From: Datura wrightii
Lineage: Eukaryota; Streptophyta; Magnoliopsida; Solanales; Solanaceae
DNA length: 64,000 bases
Assembly: GCA_035772735.1 (NCBI GenBank)
Contig: JASDFA010000019.1
Span: 71,524,001-71,588,000, forward strand
Direction of reading: 5' to 3'
Shown: positions 1 through 10,046 of the stretch, piece by piece
How positions within the stretch are numbered: the stretch's first letter is position 1
Layout of the letters: the number at the start of each line of letters is the position of its first letter
The notes under the pieces: generated by a model
The model's database searches: none
The model's input: only the letters and a program-made list of their open reading frames with translations
Told to the model about the DNA's origin: nothing
Position numbers and translations under genes: made by a program

Positions 1-585
1 TGCTGATGTGAGGAAGAGAGAGTTAGAATTTGCTGAAGATGATTGGGTGTATCTGAAAATTTCTCCCATGAAAGGGGTGATGAGGTTTGGAAAGAAAGGA
101 AAACTTAGTTCAAGGTATGTAGGACCCTACAAGATTCTAAGACGAATTGACAATATGGCATATGAGTTAGAACTACCTTCAGAGTTAGCATCTGTGCACC
201 TAGTCTTTCATGTGTCATTGTTGAAGAAGTGCATCGGTGATCCGACCTTAGTTGTGCCACTAAACAGTATGGGAGTGAAGATAGTCTCTCTTACGAAGAG
301 GTTCCAGTTCAAATCCTAGACTGTAAGGTTCATAAGATGAGAAACAAGGAAGTCACTTCAATGAAAGTCTTGTGGAGGAACCAACTAGTTGAGGGGGCCG
401 CATGGGAGGTAGAAGCAGACATGATGACCAAATATCCTCATTTATTCCCTTCTAGTTCATTTCCAGCATCATGCATTAAATTCCTCCTCAATACTCTATT
501 CAGTTCAGTACTCATCAGCTCTATTCAGATTTTAAACATGCATCCTAGTTGCATCAACTCAGTTAGCATGGTTAAATTAGTTTAA
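1..585 (+). pseudogene. Element H: integrase C-terminus and chromodomain-like tail (partial)
   Basis: This is the last part of a Ty3/gypsy polyprotein that enters from outside the window. Residues just inside the left edge match the post-catalytic integrase region seen in every other element here (DDWVYLKISPMKGVMRFGKK, then VGPYKILRRI and VHLVFHVSLLKKC). The chromodomain-like tail continues from about 337 (MRNKEVTSMKVLWRNQ, then WEVEADMMTKYPHLF). The two halves are in different frames. Alignment with B2 places a 1-bp deletion near 283, where the GVKDSLS-type segment should read through. The tail would normally help tether integrase to chromatin. The polypurine tract and 3' LTR follow directly. 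The product is certainly broken; the family call is secure from the motifs. Confidence 0.85.
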
Positions 586-671
586 AGTCAGTTATTCCTT
601 CAAAAAATCAGTTTATAGTCTCAGTCTAGGAATTTCAACTCTTTTCCCAGATTTCCAACAGTTTTAGCCTT

Positions 672-704
672 CATCCGAGGTAGAATGATCCCAATGGGGA
701 GATA
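672..704 (+). promoter_or_regulatory. Element H pre-PPT stem-loop relic and polypurine tract
   Basis: CATCCGAGGTAGAATG (672-687) is a degraded version of the CATTCG-AGGA-CGAATG hairpin seen at the same place in elements A, C and B2. It is followed by the purine-rich CCAATGGGGAGATA (691-704) right before the LTR. The polypurine tract primes plus-strand DNA synthesis in LTR elements. Confidence 0.6.
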
Positions 705-705
705 T

Positions 706-3191
706 TATAACACCCCAAAACTTTCCTAGATCAAACTCATACCTTGCATGAAAATCCTGGGGAAAACCAAAAAATTTTATCTCAGAACGATCGAGAAAAT
801 GAGTCATTGTCAATAGTAATGACCCATTGTCTGAGTCATGGTCAGCCCTGTCAGTTGTCCCTCGGGGACCAATGAGACATGGAATGACCTGTTGTGAGGA
901 ACAATGAGTTGTCCTGTCACTCGTTGCCTTTCCCTATCAGAGATTCATTAAACCCCTTTCCAGGAATCCATGAGTCAAATGATGAGTCATCGTTTGAGGT
1001 AATGACTCGTTAGTTGGAGTCCAGATGTTGTTGAAAATCTTCTTCCTATAACAATGAGAAGCAACAATGACACTTTGAATCGCACAATGGATCATTGTTT
1101 CCAACCGTGACATCAAGTCCAAAAATCACTCAATTATTCCAGTTTTGATCACGAGTGAGCACAACGACCCGTTGGTTCTACCAATGAGTCATTGTGTTGT
1201 CCGTTGCAAAGGGGCAAGTTTTTCTTTCTAGTGACAATAGGAAGCACCAATGACCCATTGGTTCATCCAAAGAGTCTTGGTCCCCCTCATTGCCAATTTC
1301 CAATGATCCAAATTCCAGGCCTAGGAACAAAGAATGGTCCCAATGAGTCATGGTGTCAACCAATGACTCGTTGTGTGACCTGTTGGTCCCTATCGGGAAG
1401 TTTTTTAGATTTTCTTTCAGGGGTATTTTAGTAACTTTTCATCTTTTTAATCCTTAAACTTTGTCATTTTGGGCACGTTTAGGAGAGAATTAAAGGAATA
1501 ATCAACTAAGTCCCTTCCATTTCTCACTCAATTCTCGATCTTCAAAGTAAGGAAGTTACAGATAGACTTCTCAGGGCAAAGCTAGGGCATTCAATCTTCT
1601 TCTCAAGTTCTCAAGGATTTTCTCTGGAATCTTCCACCAGGTATGTTGGTATTTAACAAAGTAATGTTCTTCCCTTATGCCCCAAAACTCTCCTAAAATC
1701 TCTTATTAGTTCTAGCCTTGAAGTTCAACGTTAGGGTTCAATTGTCATTAAACTATTGAATTTCTTCCTGTTATAATTCTCTTAAGTATTGAGGGTTGTT
1801 GTTAGTGATAATTTTGATCAGTATCTCCTTACATGAATTATTATGATTTTAGCCCTAGTCTTGAATGCAGTAATTTAGGGTCTTGCATAGTTGATTAGAT
1901 ATTAATGTTGCTTGACTTTGTTAGTGTTGGAAATTCTATGTTATTACTATCACATGAATTCTCAGTCAGTTGCATACTAGTTCAGTCTTAGTCTAAATAT
2001 TAGTATCTTCAGTAATGTCAGCTGATCCGATTGACTATAGTAAGTTCTTGAGGTGTCAGTAATGCTGCCCAATTATCAGTTCAGTTAGTTCTTTAGATGG
2101 TTACGATGCTTCCACATATTCAACTCTGACCAGTTTGAGAACTACCAGAATCAGTTTTAGTTTATTCTCTAGATGGTTATGATGCTTCCAGATAAGCAGC
2201 TCTAGCAGTCTTAAAACACCAGTTACCATTATCCGTTCCAATAAGACTCTCTAAGCACTTCCAGATAAGTATCCCTGACTTAGTCTTGAGACCCAGCTTC
2301 GAACTATCAACTTATTAGTCAGACTAGGACTATCCCGTGGGAGTAGGAATTAGCACCGAGAGGACCGGGTTACAGCACACCCAGGTTCCCAAAACTACAT
2401 TGCCACCATAGGTTATTTAGCCCAAATGGGCCTAGAAAGTGATCTAACAATTCATGCCTTTATACCCCGGCAAGTAATATTTGGTCCTATCGATGGGGCG
2501 TATACATAAAACTCCACATTAAGGTCGCATGGTTATATGTTGGTTATAGACTCTGTCACTTTTCAATACAGTCTCAGTTCAGTTCAAATCAGTTTAACTC
2601 AGCTCAGTATCTTAGTTTCAGAACATGTTTATGATCATCAACCAGGGTTATTATTATCCACATTTGTAATTGTTCAGTTTTACCAGTTTACAGTATTTCA
2701 ATTGGTCATTTCATGCTATTGCAGTTTAGTTACTTATTCTTTCATGCTTATTGTATCTCCCACTTACTCATACATTCAAAGTAATGATGCATACTTTCTA
2801 TGCTGTATCGTATTATGATACAGGCGGAGGTTCTCAGTCCCAACATCGTCCGTAGTTCCCTCAGACGATATCAACAATAGTGTTTGGTGAATCCTCATCT
2901 TTCGAGGACGATATTTGTTTTCAGTTAGTTCTTATTTAGACAGATTTTAGAGTTAGCTGTGCTTGTCCCAGCAACTCATCAGTTAGTAGTGGTTTTCAGA
3001 CATGGTTGTTTAGCATTATTTTTAGTGATGTTTTACACTTTCGGTACTAATGATTTATGAATATTTCCTTTAAAGCTTCCGCATATGTTTACTTATTATA
3101 CCAGTGCAAATGTTAGACCATGGGTTAGCTTGGGTTTACTTGTGGAACCAAGTACCATGTCTCGGCTAGGGTGTAGACTCGGGTCATGACA
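706..3191 (+). repeat. Element H 3' LTR
   Basis: The repeat starts TATAACACCCC (TG terminus apparently mutated to TA) and ends GGGTCATGACA, about 2.49 kb. It lies directly after the polypurine tract of element H. The U3 part (797-1380) is packed with CAATGAGTCATTG-like quasi-palindromes. The distal part carries the hairpin with arms CTGTATCGT/ATGATACAG (2803-2823) and the CCTCAT...GAGG motif near 2890, which recur in the B and F LTRs. The 5' partner LTR lies outside the window, so no target duplication can be tested. The 61-93 residue frames inside it are not conserved between families and I do not regard them as genes. Confidence 0.75.
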
Positions 3192-3234
3192 GAGTAGTCT
3201 CTCCTAAGTCAACTTGATCTATCCAAGGAGTCCC

Positions 3235-3790
3235 TCAATTAATATCTATGCCACAGTCTACCTCAAATACATTAAACCAACCAATTATAGAATAACACCT
3301 CATACTATAGGATGCCTCAAATAGAACCATCTGAATGCTAAAATCGTAATTGTTGTTATAGTCAAACTCCTCCAAAGGCAAGAACTTTTCCTAATGACCT
3401 ACAAAATCAATCACACAGGCCCATAACATGTCCTTAAGGACATGAATTAGCTCGCTCAGACCGATCATCAATTTGTGGGTGAAATATTGTGCTAAGCTCC
3501 ACTTATGTACCCAACTCCTTCTGCATAAACCTCCAGAAATGAAATGTGAATTGTGTGCCCCTATTTGAAATGATGGAAATAGGCATCTAGTGCAAACAAA
3601 CTATCTCCCAAGTATAGATCTTGTCTAACTTCTCTAAATTATACATAGTGTAAACTGATATGAAATATGCAAGCTTGATAAATCTATCAACAATAACCCA
3701 AATAACACCAATTTTCCTCAAAATATGGGACAACTCTATTATGAATTCCACCTATGCTTGGCATATTTCTATCCATAATCTTAATTGGAG
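3235..3790 (-). pseudogene. Antisense integrase relic K
   Basis: On the minus strand this stretch resembles the element D integrase core at 22500-23050. It has the same order of segments on the plus strand: a counterpart of D's 'aggatgaaaggctatgctcaagtcc' region, then the segment before the second catalytic Asp, then the 'caataacccaaat' region upstream. Dense stops and small indels leave no usable frame. No LTR of its own is visible at either end. It is best read as an old fragment of a gypsy pol that predates the neighbouring insertions. Identity rests on nucleotide-level resemblance to D, so confidence is moderate. Confidence 0.55.
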
Positions 3791-4452
3791 AATGTTATTC
3801 GGTAACTTACTTAAAAACTTCATTATTTATTGATTTATAACTCTTATTGATAAGTCTTAAGGACTTATGTTGTTCTTCATTGTAACTAATCTTAGCATTT
3901 TTATTCGAGTCTTCATTGTAACTAATCTTAGCTACCTAGTTTGAGTGTACTAGAGTACTCATTTTGGAATGCCCAGTAAAACCTCCTACTCCAACCCTAT
4001 GTAATTATACTCTATTAATGCTATAAAAATGGCAAGATGATTAGGATAGACATGATTTTTCTCGGCCAAACACATATATAGCCCCTTAAATTTGCTTGAA
4101 AATTTCATTTAGATACTCGAATGCAACCTTATCCCAATTGAACATAATACTATGTACATTATCATTCCTATCAGACACAATAGACTGAAAACTTGTCCAA
4201 ATCTCGAAATTAAACAAGCATGTGTTTGTTAAGCGTCTGATATGGAAAAAATGCCACATAAATGCCACAACGCTCATCCATTCTCACTCAACAAATACAT
4301 TTGCAATTTTAGGGCTTAAAAAGTATTAGATTCTCACTCGATTTTTGATTAATTTTCTTGGACTTTCACTCAATTTTTAATTTATTTTCAGGAATTTATC
4401 ACTGAAACCATATCATTGTGAAATACTTTGGAGTTTTCTTTGATGTAATCTT
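3791..4452. other. AT-rich spacer with a short tandem duplication
   Basis: No gene is recognised. A 23-bp segment beginning TCTTCATTGTAACTAATC is directly repeated at 3874-3896 and 3910-3932 (36-bp period). A 63-codon minus-strand frame at 4086-4277 matches nothing I recognise and has no supporting context. Three loose copies of 'ctcactcaa/ctcactcga' occur around 4280-4370. Confidence 0.5.
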
Positions 4453-7014
4453 TGTTATACCCCGTAAGATTCCCGACACCTAGATGACCTATTCACGCGT
4501 TGGTTAAGCATATTTGAAATCCATACATGCTAGGGAAAGGCCCGGAAAAGGATTGGACGAGTAGCCTATCGAACCATCGCGGAAGGAGCCGGGGCAAAGC
4601 CCCTCCGCGATGGCAGCGTGTCACGGAGGCGGGGCCATCGCGTTGGCTCCGTGACACGTTGGGCCTGTCCAGGCCCAAGTATATAAAGCCCCACCTCGGT
4701 TTTAAATGAAATAATTCTCATATTTTCTAGTGAAAACAGAGAGAAAAACCAGAGAGGAGAAAGGGCCGAAGGTTCCTTGATTATTTCCTTCCGATTACGC
4801 TGCTAAACGTTGTCCAAACTTAAATTAACTCAAGATACCGAAGTATTTAGCAGCAGGGAGCATTCCTACGGATTTAGTTTCGTGAAATTCGACCGACAAA
4901 TCATCGCGCTACCGGGCTAAGGTAAGTGGAATTGCTCCAAACTAGTGTCTATGTGTTCCTAGCTGTGAAGTGAATACTTCTCCTTTCTGGACTTCTGAAA
5001 AATAGCAAGTTTTCGACCATCTTTCGATAAGCCTAAGTTTAGGCCATAATTATATCAAAAGTGATGCCGTCCTTCAGAATAGTGTTGTATTTAGTACTAA
5101 TTGATGTGTTTATGAATGCAGTTGGGGAGATTTAGCTGGAATACTGACCGAGCCTCGTCTGACAGTCGGATAACTCGAGGTTAAGGTATGTAAAGTTGTT
5201 CTTTGGCAAGTTAGTAAGTCTTAGCTTGGTAAATCATAGTAAACTCCATATTTGAAGCTCTCGGAGTTGAATGTTGAGAATTAGGTAAGTCTAATAGATT
5301 CTGAGTTGTGTTGCCGTATCATATCCAATTCGAAAGTTAGTAAAGTATGCGCCAAAGGGCGAGTTAGTATTCCAGATTTAGTATAGCTTATTGTGTGATT
5401 AGCAAGCATGTTGTAGAATAAAAAGAGACAGATTTTCAGAATAAATGTTAGTAAAGTAAAATCAGATAGACAGCCAGTTTTATGGCTACAGATTAGCCAT
5501 TCAGACAAACAGTATCCCAGCTACAGATTAGCCAAGCAGTTAAATAAAGATTTCAGAATCAGTATAATCAGTAAAGAATCAGCTCAGTATAGAAACAGAT
5601 CAGAATAAGAAATCAGATTTCAGATAGTCTTTTTCAGTTATACATGCTTGCTATCTATATGTGCTATTTGTTTGTTGAGACTTGATGTGGCGTGAGGGAA
5701 CCCTATTGAGCATCCTCGCCGCCCCTGGGTTGGTAATTATGTCGCCCACTGAGCGGGTGGGTTTTACGTCACTCCGAGGAGTGGCATGCCATCCCCAGTT
5801 TGGACGAAGATGGGATGAAGCTTTCCCCATAGCAGTCTGATCAGCATTACAGGTGCAGCTCCGGTTTCAGATAGCCCTATTGAATTTTGTGTCCAGGGAA
5901 CCAGACCTTATCTGTTACTGTCTGTACATTCAGTTATTATAGGTGTAGCTCCGGTTTCAGGTAGCCCCGTTGAGTTGTGTCCGGGGATTCAGACCCTATC
6001 TGTTACTGTCTACACAGGAGTCCTCTGGACCCAGACATGGTTGCTTATATCAGAGGCTATGGCCCGAGTCGGAGACCTAGGGGGCCGGTAGAGGAGCTCC
6101 AAAGTGAGCAAATGAGTGGAGTGACTTATTTTTGGCCGGTTTTGACCCGGGTAGGGGTATATAGATTGTTTGCTTGTTTGGCGCCATCCAGCTTATGGGG
6201 GTTGGTATTGGCTATTGCTTGCTAAATGTATATGTACTTATGTGCTTATCTATATTAGTTAATAGACGGCAGGCCGCCGTGACTACAGACACGCTCCTGC
6301 CTATCAGTGCAGAAAGGTTTGATCTAGTTCCTATTAGCTCTTCAGATTCAGTTATCTTCTGCTCATAGACTTGTTAGTTATGTTATTTGTATTCAGTTGT
6401 ATTATTTCAGTTGCTTTGCATACTCGGTACCAGTGGTACTGATGCCCAATGGGGCACTGCATTACTTGCCTGCAGGTACTCATAGACGAGGAGGCGATCC
6501 CTCATGATCCTAGCCAGCGCAGAGTTATCAGCTCCTGTCATCCGGAGCTTGACATTTCAGAGGTCTATATCATTTCCCCTTTTGTTGTACAGTACGGGTA
6601 GGTCGGGGCCCTATCCCGACCATCTTATCAGTATTCCTAGAGGCTTGCAGTCTGTATATATTTCCCTGTGGTCAGTTGAGCCGGTCGAGTGAGGCCGTGT
6701 AGTTGTTATAGCTGTTTAGCATTCCAGTTTATGTTGGCTGTGTGAGGCCTTAGTTTGATAGTAATGGTGGCCTTGTCAGCCCGCATAGGTTCCTTGTTAC
6801 GAGTATATTTCTGGTTAGCTATTATTACAGGTACAGGTGGCTATAGGCCAGTTGGCCGGAGGCTGAGTTTACAGCCGTTATATAGCCCTTTGTTTCCAGA
6901 AATCTGAGTTAGAGCCAGCCAGGCACCAGATGCACTTAGGCTCACCAGATAGTATTCTAGGTCCTACTAGGGCACCAGGTGCCAGTCACACCCCCCCCAA
7001 GGCGGGGCGTGACA
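4453..7014 (+). repeat. Solo LTR, A/C family
   Basis: The repeat begins TGTTATACCCCG and ends GGCGGGGCGTGACA, about 2.56 kb. It is colinear with the element A LTRs (9811-12575, 17845-20609) over the U3 foldback, the TATA box (4679-4687), the CGGTACC/GGTACTG hairpin (6425-6441) and the 'ttgcctgcaggta' segment. No polypurine tract or primer binding site flanks it, so it is a solo LTR left by LTR-LTR recombination or truncation. The flanking 5-mers (ATCTT before, CATTG after) do not match. Confidence 0.85.
4679..4687 (+). promoter_or_regulatory. LTR TATA box (solo LTR)
   Basis: TATATAAAG lies 21 bp after the inverted repeat GTGTCACGGAG (4618-4628) / CTCCGTGACAC (4647-4657). The same arrangement occurs in every A/C-family LTR in the window, so this is the likely core promoter of the family. 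Confidence 0.65.
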
Positions 7015-7540
7015 CATTGTTCATCCATTCACTAAATTACCACTGAAGGAACATAAATTCATCTGTTATTGTCACTGAGTGAAGATTCAACTTGATGTTG
7101 GTGAAGTCTCTCAAATTCTAATTTTATTGAGAGTGTATGACTCAAGAGGTATTTGTTTCGTCTTTTATGTAGCGTCCATTGTTGAAATTTAATTTTCAAA
7201 GTTCTCTTTAAAGGCAGGATTTTTTTGGAATTTTCCTTTGAAATATTCTATCGGCTTTTATTGAAATAATGGATACTACATTATAACATGCATTCACCAT
7301 TGGGGTGCATTTTTCAAAAACGGAGACACATCATATGTCGGAGAAAAAAACTTGTACCAGTTTTTTATATTGATAAGGATCATTTCTCTATGATTGAGCT
7401 ACTTTATTATACTTAAAAATTGGGGTATCTCACCATGGTGGGTTTATTATAAAATTCAAAAACTAATGGCTTTTTACCAGTTGAATTTGCTGCACATATA
7501 TTTGAAATTTTGAAATACGTGAAAAATGGTGATTTTTTCA
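7015..7540. other. AT-rich spacer, nothing identified
   Basis: No LTR terminus, coding motif or obvious inverted repeat was recognised. It may be the 5' non-coding part of the Mutator-like relic that follows, but the sequence does not prove it. Confidence 0.4.
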
Positions 7541-8780
7541 ATTAATATATGGTACAAATGGTGATTGAGGTAGGTGTGATGGAAGATATGGGCCTGGAAA
7601 ATTTATTAACTGGGCCACAAATAGGTGAAAGTGGTAATGTGTTTGATGGAGCTAGGACAATAAATATTGGTGATATAAATACTGACCATGCTACTGAGAA
7701 AGACCTATTTGGTGAGACAGAAAATTTAGAAAATATCAACTTAGAAGTAGATGAAGGATTTAATAAAGAAAATAAAAGAGTTTTGATATTGATATAGTTG
7801 AGACTAAACAATTGTTGAGGAACATTTGGTTGGGGTTGAAATGGATGTGGGAAGTAGTAGTGACTCACAAGAAGATGGTATTCCAGAAGAGTATTAACGA
7901 GGTGGATAAAAAGCTGAGATTTGTTAGGGAAGAAAAGAGGAATGAAAAATGGAGTAAAGAGAAAAGAAATAAATTGTTCTCAAGTATAAAATACCTTTGA
8001 GAGATGCTGGAATTGATAAAGTCTTTGAAGACATTAGAAGAAACAAGGCTTCCAGATACTTGGAATATTAGGGGGTGATGAGGACTATATTGACAGTTCA
8101 GAGACAGGTAGTGATTATGAGTTAGATCCTGAAGTTGTTGATGTAGATTTACCTGCTAGAAGAAAGAGTACAAAGCTAAGGTATGATAATGAATATGGAG
8201 TGTCTATATTTGAGTTTCGGATGATATTTGAGAGTATTATAGAATTTAAAGAGGCTTTGAAAAGTATGCTATTGAATATAAAGTCAAGTTAAAACCAAGA
8301 CCTAATAAATAGAAAAGGGCGAACGCAACATGTAAAGACAAAATATGCAAGTGGTTGTTGTATGGTGTACTTGAAAGAGATTTAGGTGATTTTATGGTGA
8401 AAAATTATCATCCTGTATATAAATGCATTACTTAAATTAAGAATAACATGTGTACCTCTCAGTTTGTTCCAAATAAATTCAAGGATGAACATACTAAATG
8501 AAAAAACTTTTAGGACCTTTTTAGGGATAAATTAAGTTTATATGTGGGTAGAACAATTTATCACAAGGAAAAGAAAATAGTTATGAAAGATTTTATAAGT
8601 GACTAAAATATGGAGTTTTCTAGGTTGTGTGATTATGCTGATCAAATCAAACAAGCTAATCCTGGCAGCTTATGTTGGGTGAGAACTGATAGAGAATCTG
8701 AGCCTAAAAACATTTATTTATTTATTTCTATGTTTGCTTTAAGAAGGGGTTGGTTAGAAGGGTGAATAAGAATAATTGGA
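7541..8780 (+). pseudogene. Mutator-like (MULE) transposase N-terminal relic
   Basis: A series of broken plus-strand frames. It starts with an acidic N-terminal segment (7549-7797) and passes through YELDPEVVDVDLPARRKSTK (near 8115-8175). It then reads a decayed 'KYAIEYKVKLKPR' segment and ends with a DYADQIKQANPGS-type motif (about 8635-8670), followed by IYLFISMFALRRGWLEG. In plant MULE transposases this order (EYxI-type DNA-binding domain, then the TNPGS-type block, then the 'RGF' block before the catalytic DDE domain) is familiar. The DDE domain itself is missing because the antisense LTR of element D begins right after the last block. In-frame stops and several frame changes make it non-functional. 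It is the only non-LTR-retrotransposon coding trace in the window. Confidence 0.65.
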
Positions 8781-9810
8781 CTATCGTGACCCAAATGACT
8801 GTGATTGGCATCCATGCTAATTCCCAGTGGGCGAACCAACGAATCCCAACAATTACAAAACATCAATCATTCAGAAAGAAATAACACTTTATAATAAAAC
8901 GAAATGAAATATTCGAACGATAACAATTATCTAAACAAAAAATATTCCCAAGATTCGATTTTCATTGCACTAGACATCTATGTAAAAGACTAGGAATAAT
9001 AAGTCTAGGAAATAAAATAACTAAAATGTCTAGAGAAAAGACATCTTTAATGGAGGAGTGGACTGCCCGTCTTGGGGTCACTCACATTTCCAATGAAACT
9101 GTTGCTTTATAGGTGATACGAGAGGAGCTTCCTGGATCGAATCTGCACTCAGAAAAGAATTGCAGGAGTAGCATCAGTACGAAACACGATACTAGTAGGC
9201 ATCATTGATCGACCTTTCATAATAACATATAAGCAATGCAACAAAAATATAAAACTAGTTCAAAACATCATACATGTATATACAACACATTTCAAGAACT
9301 TAGCTCTGCACAGGTGACAACTGGCATGGTCACTGGATTAGGATTTTCACTGCAGCCGTCACTTGACCGTTGCCGCAGTCTCGCTGCAGCGGGAGAAGTT
9401 TCGTTGCAGCGATACTGCCTTGGGCAGTAGCTGGAGTTAGCTGTAGCTTTATCATTTCACTAGCTTTTAACCATTCACACGATCTCGGGCTTATTCAAAT
9501 ATAAATATAAGTTATTGACATTTATTCACAACTGTTACATAATAACATGAAATATAAAGTGAATCATAACAAGGTAAAATAACTCAACACTAAAATATTC
9601 ATTTATCCATATCACACATCAAGTATTTTCCACTTTTTTGCATCTAAGTGACAATCACATGATCACCAGTTCAACTTAACCACTTAGCACTTATTCATTC
9701 CAAGTCTTTAACACATTTACAACTACATTATAAAATAGAACAAATGGTGACATGCCGGACACACGGCTCCGCTGTATCACCATAAACACTCCGTCACCAA
9801 TGTCAATTGT
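8781..9810 (-). repeat. Element D LTR, left piece (antisense, distal half)
   Basis: An antisense LTR begins with a TCGTGACCC-type terminus just after the MULE relic and is interrupted at 9810 by element A. On the minus strand it carries the same landmarks as the other LTRs: a TAGTAT...GTACTG stem (9176-9195) and, further upstream, a GTGATACAGCGGAGCCGTG segment. A cluster of CTGCAGCGG-like words lies at 9319-9440. The matching right piece is at 20610-about 21970. The exact terminal base is uncertain. Confidence 0.6.
9806..9810 (+). repeat. Target site duplication of element A, left copy (ATTGT)
   Basis: ATTGT immediately precedes the TGTTATACC terminus of element A and is repeated exactly at 20610-20614 after the GTGACA terminus. 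Confidence 0.9.
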
Positions 9811-9931
9811 TGTTATACCCCATAGAATTCCCGGCACTTAGATGACCTGTTCGCACGTTGGTTAAGCGTATTTGAAAGCCATACGTGCTAGAGAAAGGCC
9901 CGGGAAAAGATCGGATGAGAAACCTGTCGAA

Positions 9932-10015
9932 CCATCGCGGGAGGAGCCGAGGCAGAGCCCCTCCGCGATGGCAGCGTGTCACGGAGGTGAGGCCTCCGCG
10001 ATGGCTCCGTGACAC
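9932..10015 (+). promoter_or_regulatory. U3 foldback and CCGCGATGG repeats (element A)
   Basis: CCATCGCGG (9932-9940) is answered by CCGCGATGG at 9963-9971 and 9996-10004. GTGTCACGGAG (9976-9986) is a perfect 11-bp inverted repeat with CTCCGTGACAC (10005-10015). The block ends 22 bp before the TATA box and is conserved in the 3' LTR (18010-18049), the solo LTR and both C LTRs. Confidence 0.7.
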
Positions 10016-10037
10016 GTTGCCTGTGTCCAGGCCCAAG

Positions 10038-10046
10038 TATATAAAG
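10038..10046 (+). promoter_or_regulatory. TATA box of element A 5' LTR
   Basis: TATATAAAG followed by a C-rich segment, conserved at 18072-18080 (3' LTR), 4679-4687 (solo LTR), and on the minus strand at 38933-38941 and 46821-46829 (element C). Confidence 0.7.

Noticed and set aside
800..1400. Short repeats at first sight reminiscent of a CRISPR-like array
   Set aside because: Words are irregularly spaced, variable and quasi-palindromic, with no constant repeat-spacer periodicity, and the sequence is a plant LTR.
4086..4277. 63-codon minus-strand frame in the spacer
   Set aside because: Short, isolated, no recognised motif, and no flanking features; not enough to call a gene.
7542..7868. 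108-codon minus-strand frame
   Set aside because: Shadow of the plus-strand MULE relic; low-complexity Ser/Pro/Phe-rich sequence with no domain.
9319..9440. Possible independent hairpin gene or microRNA precursor around CTGCAGCGG words
   Set aside because: No long, well-paired stem could be drawn; the words match the U3 array of the same LTR family.
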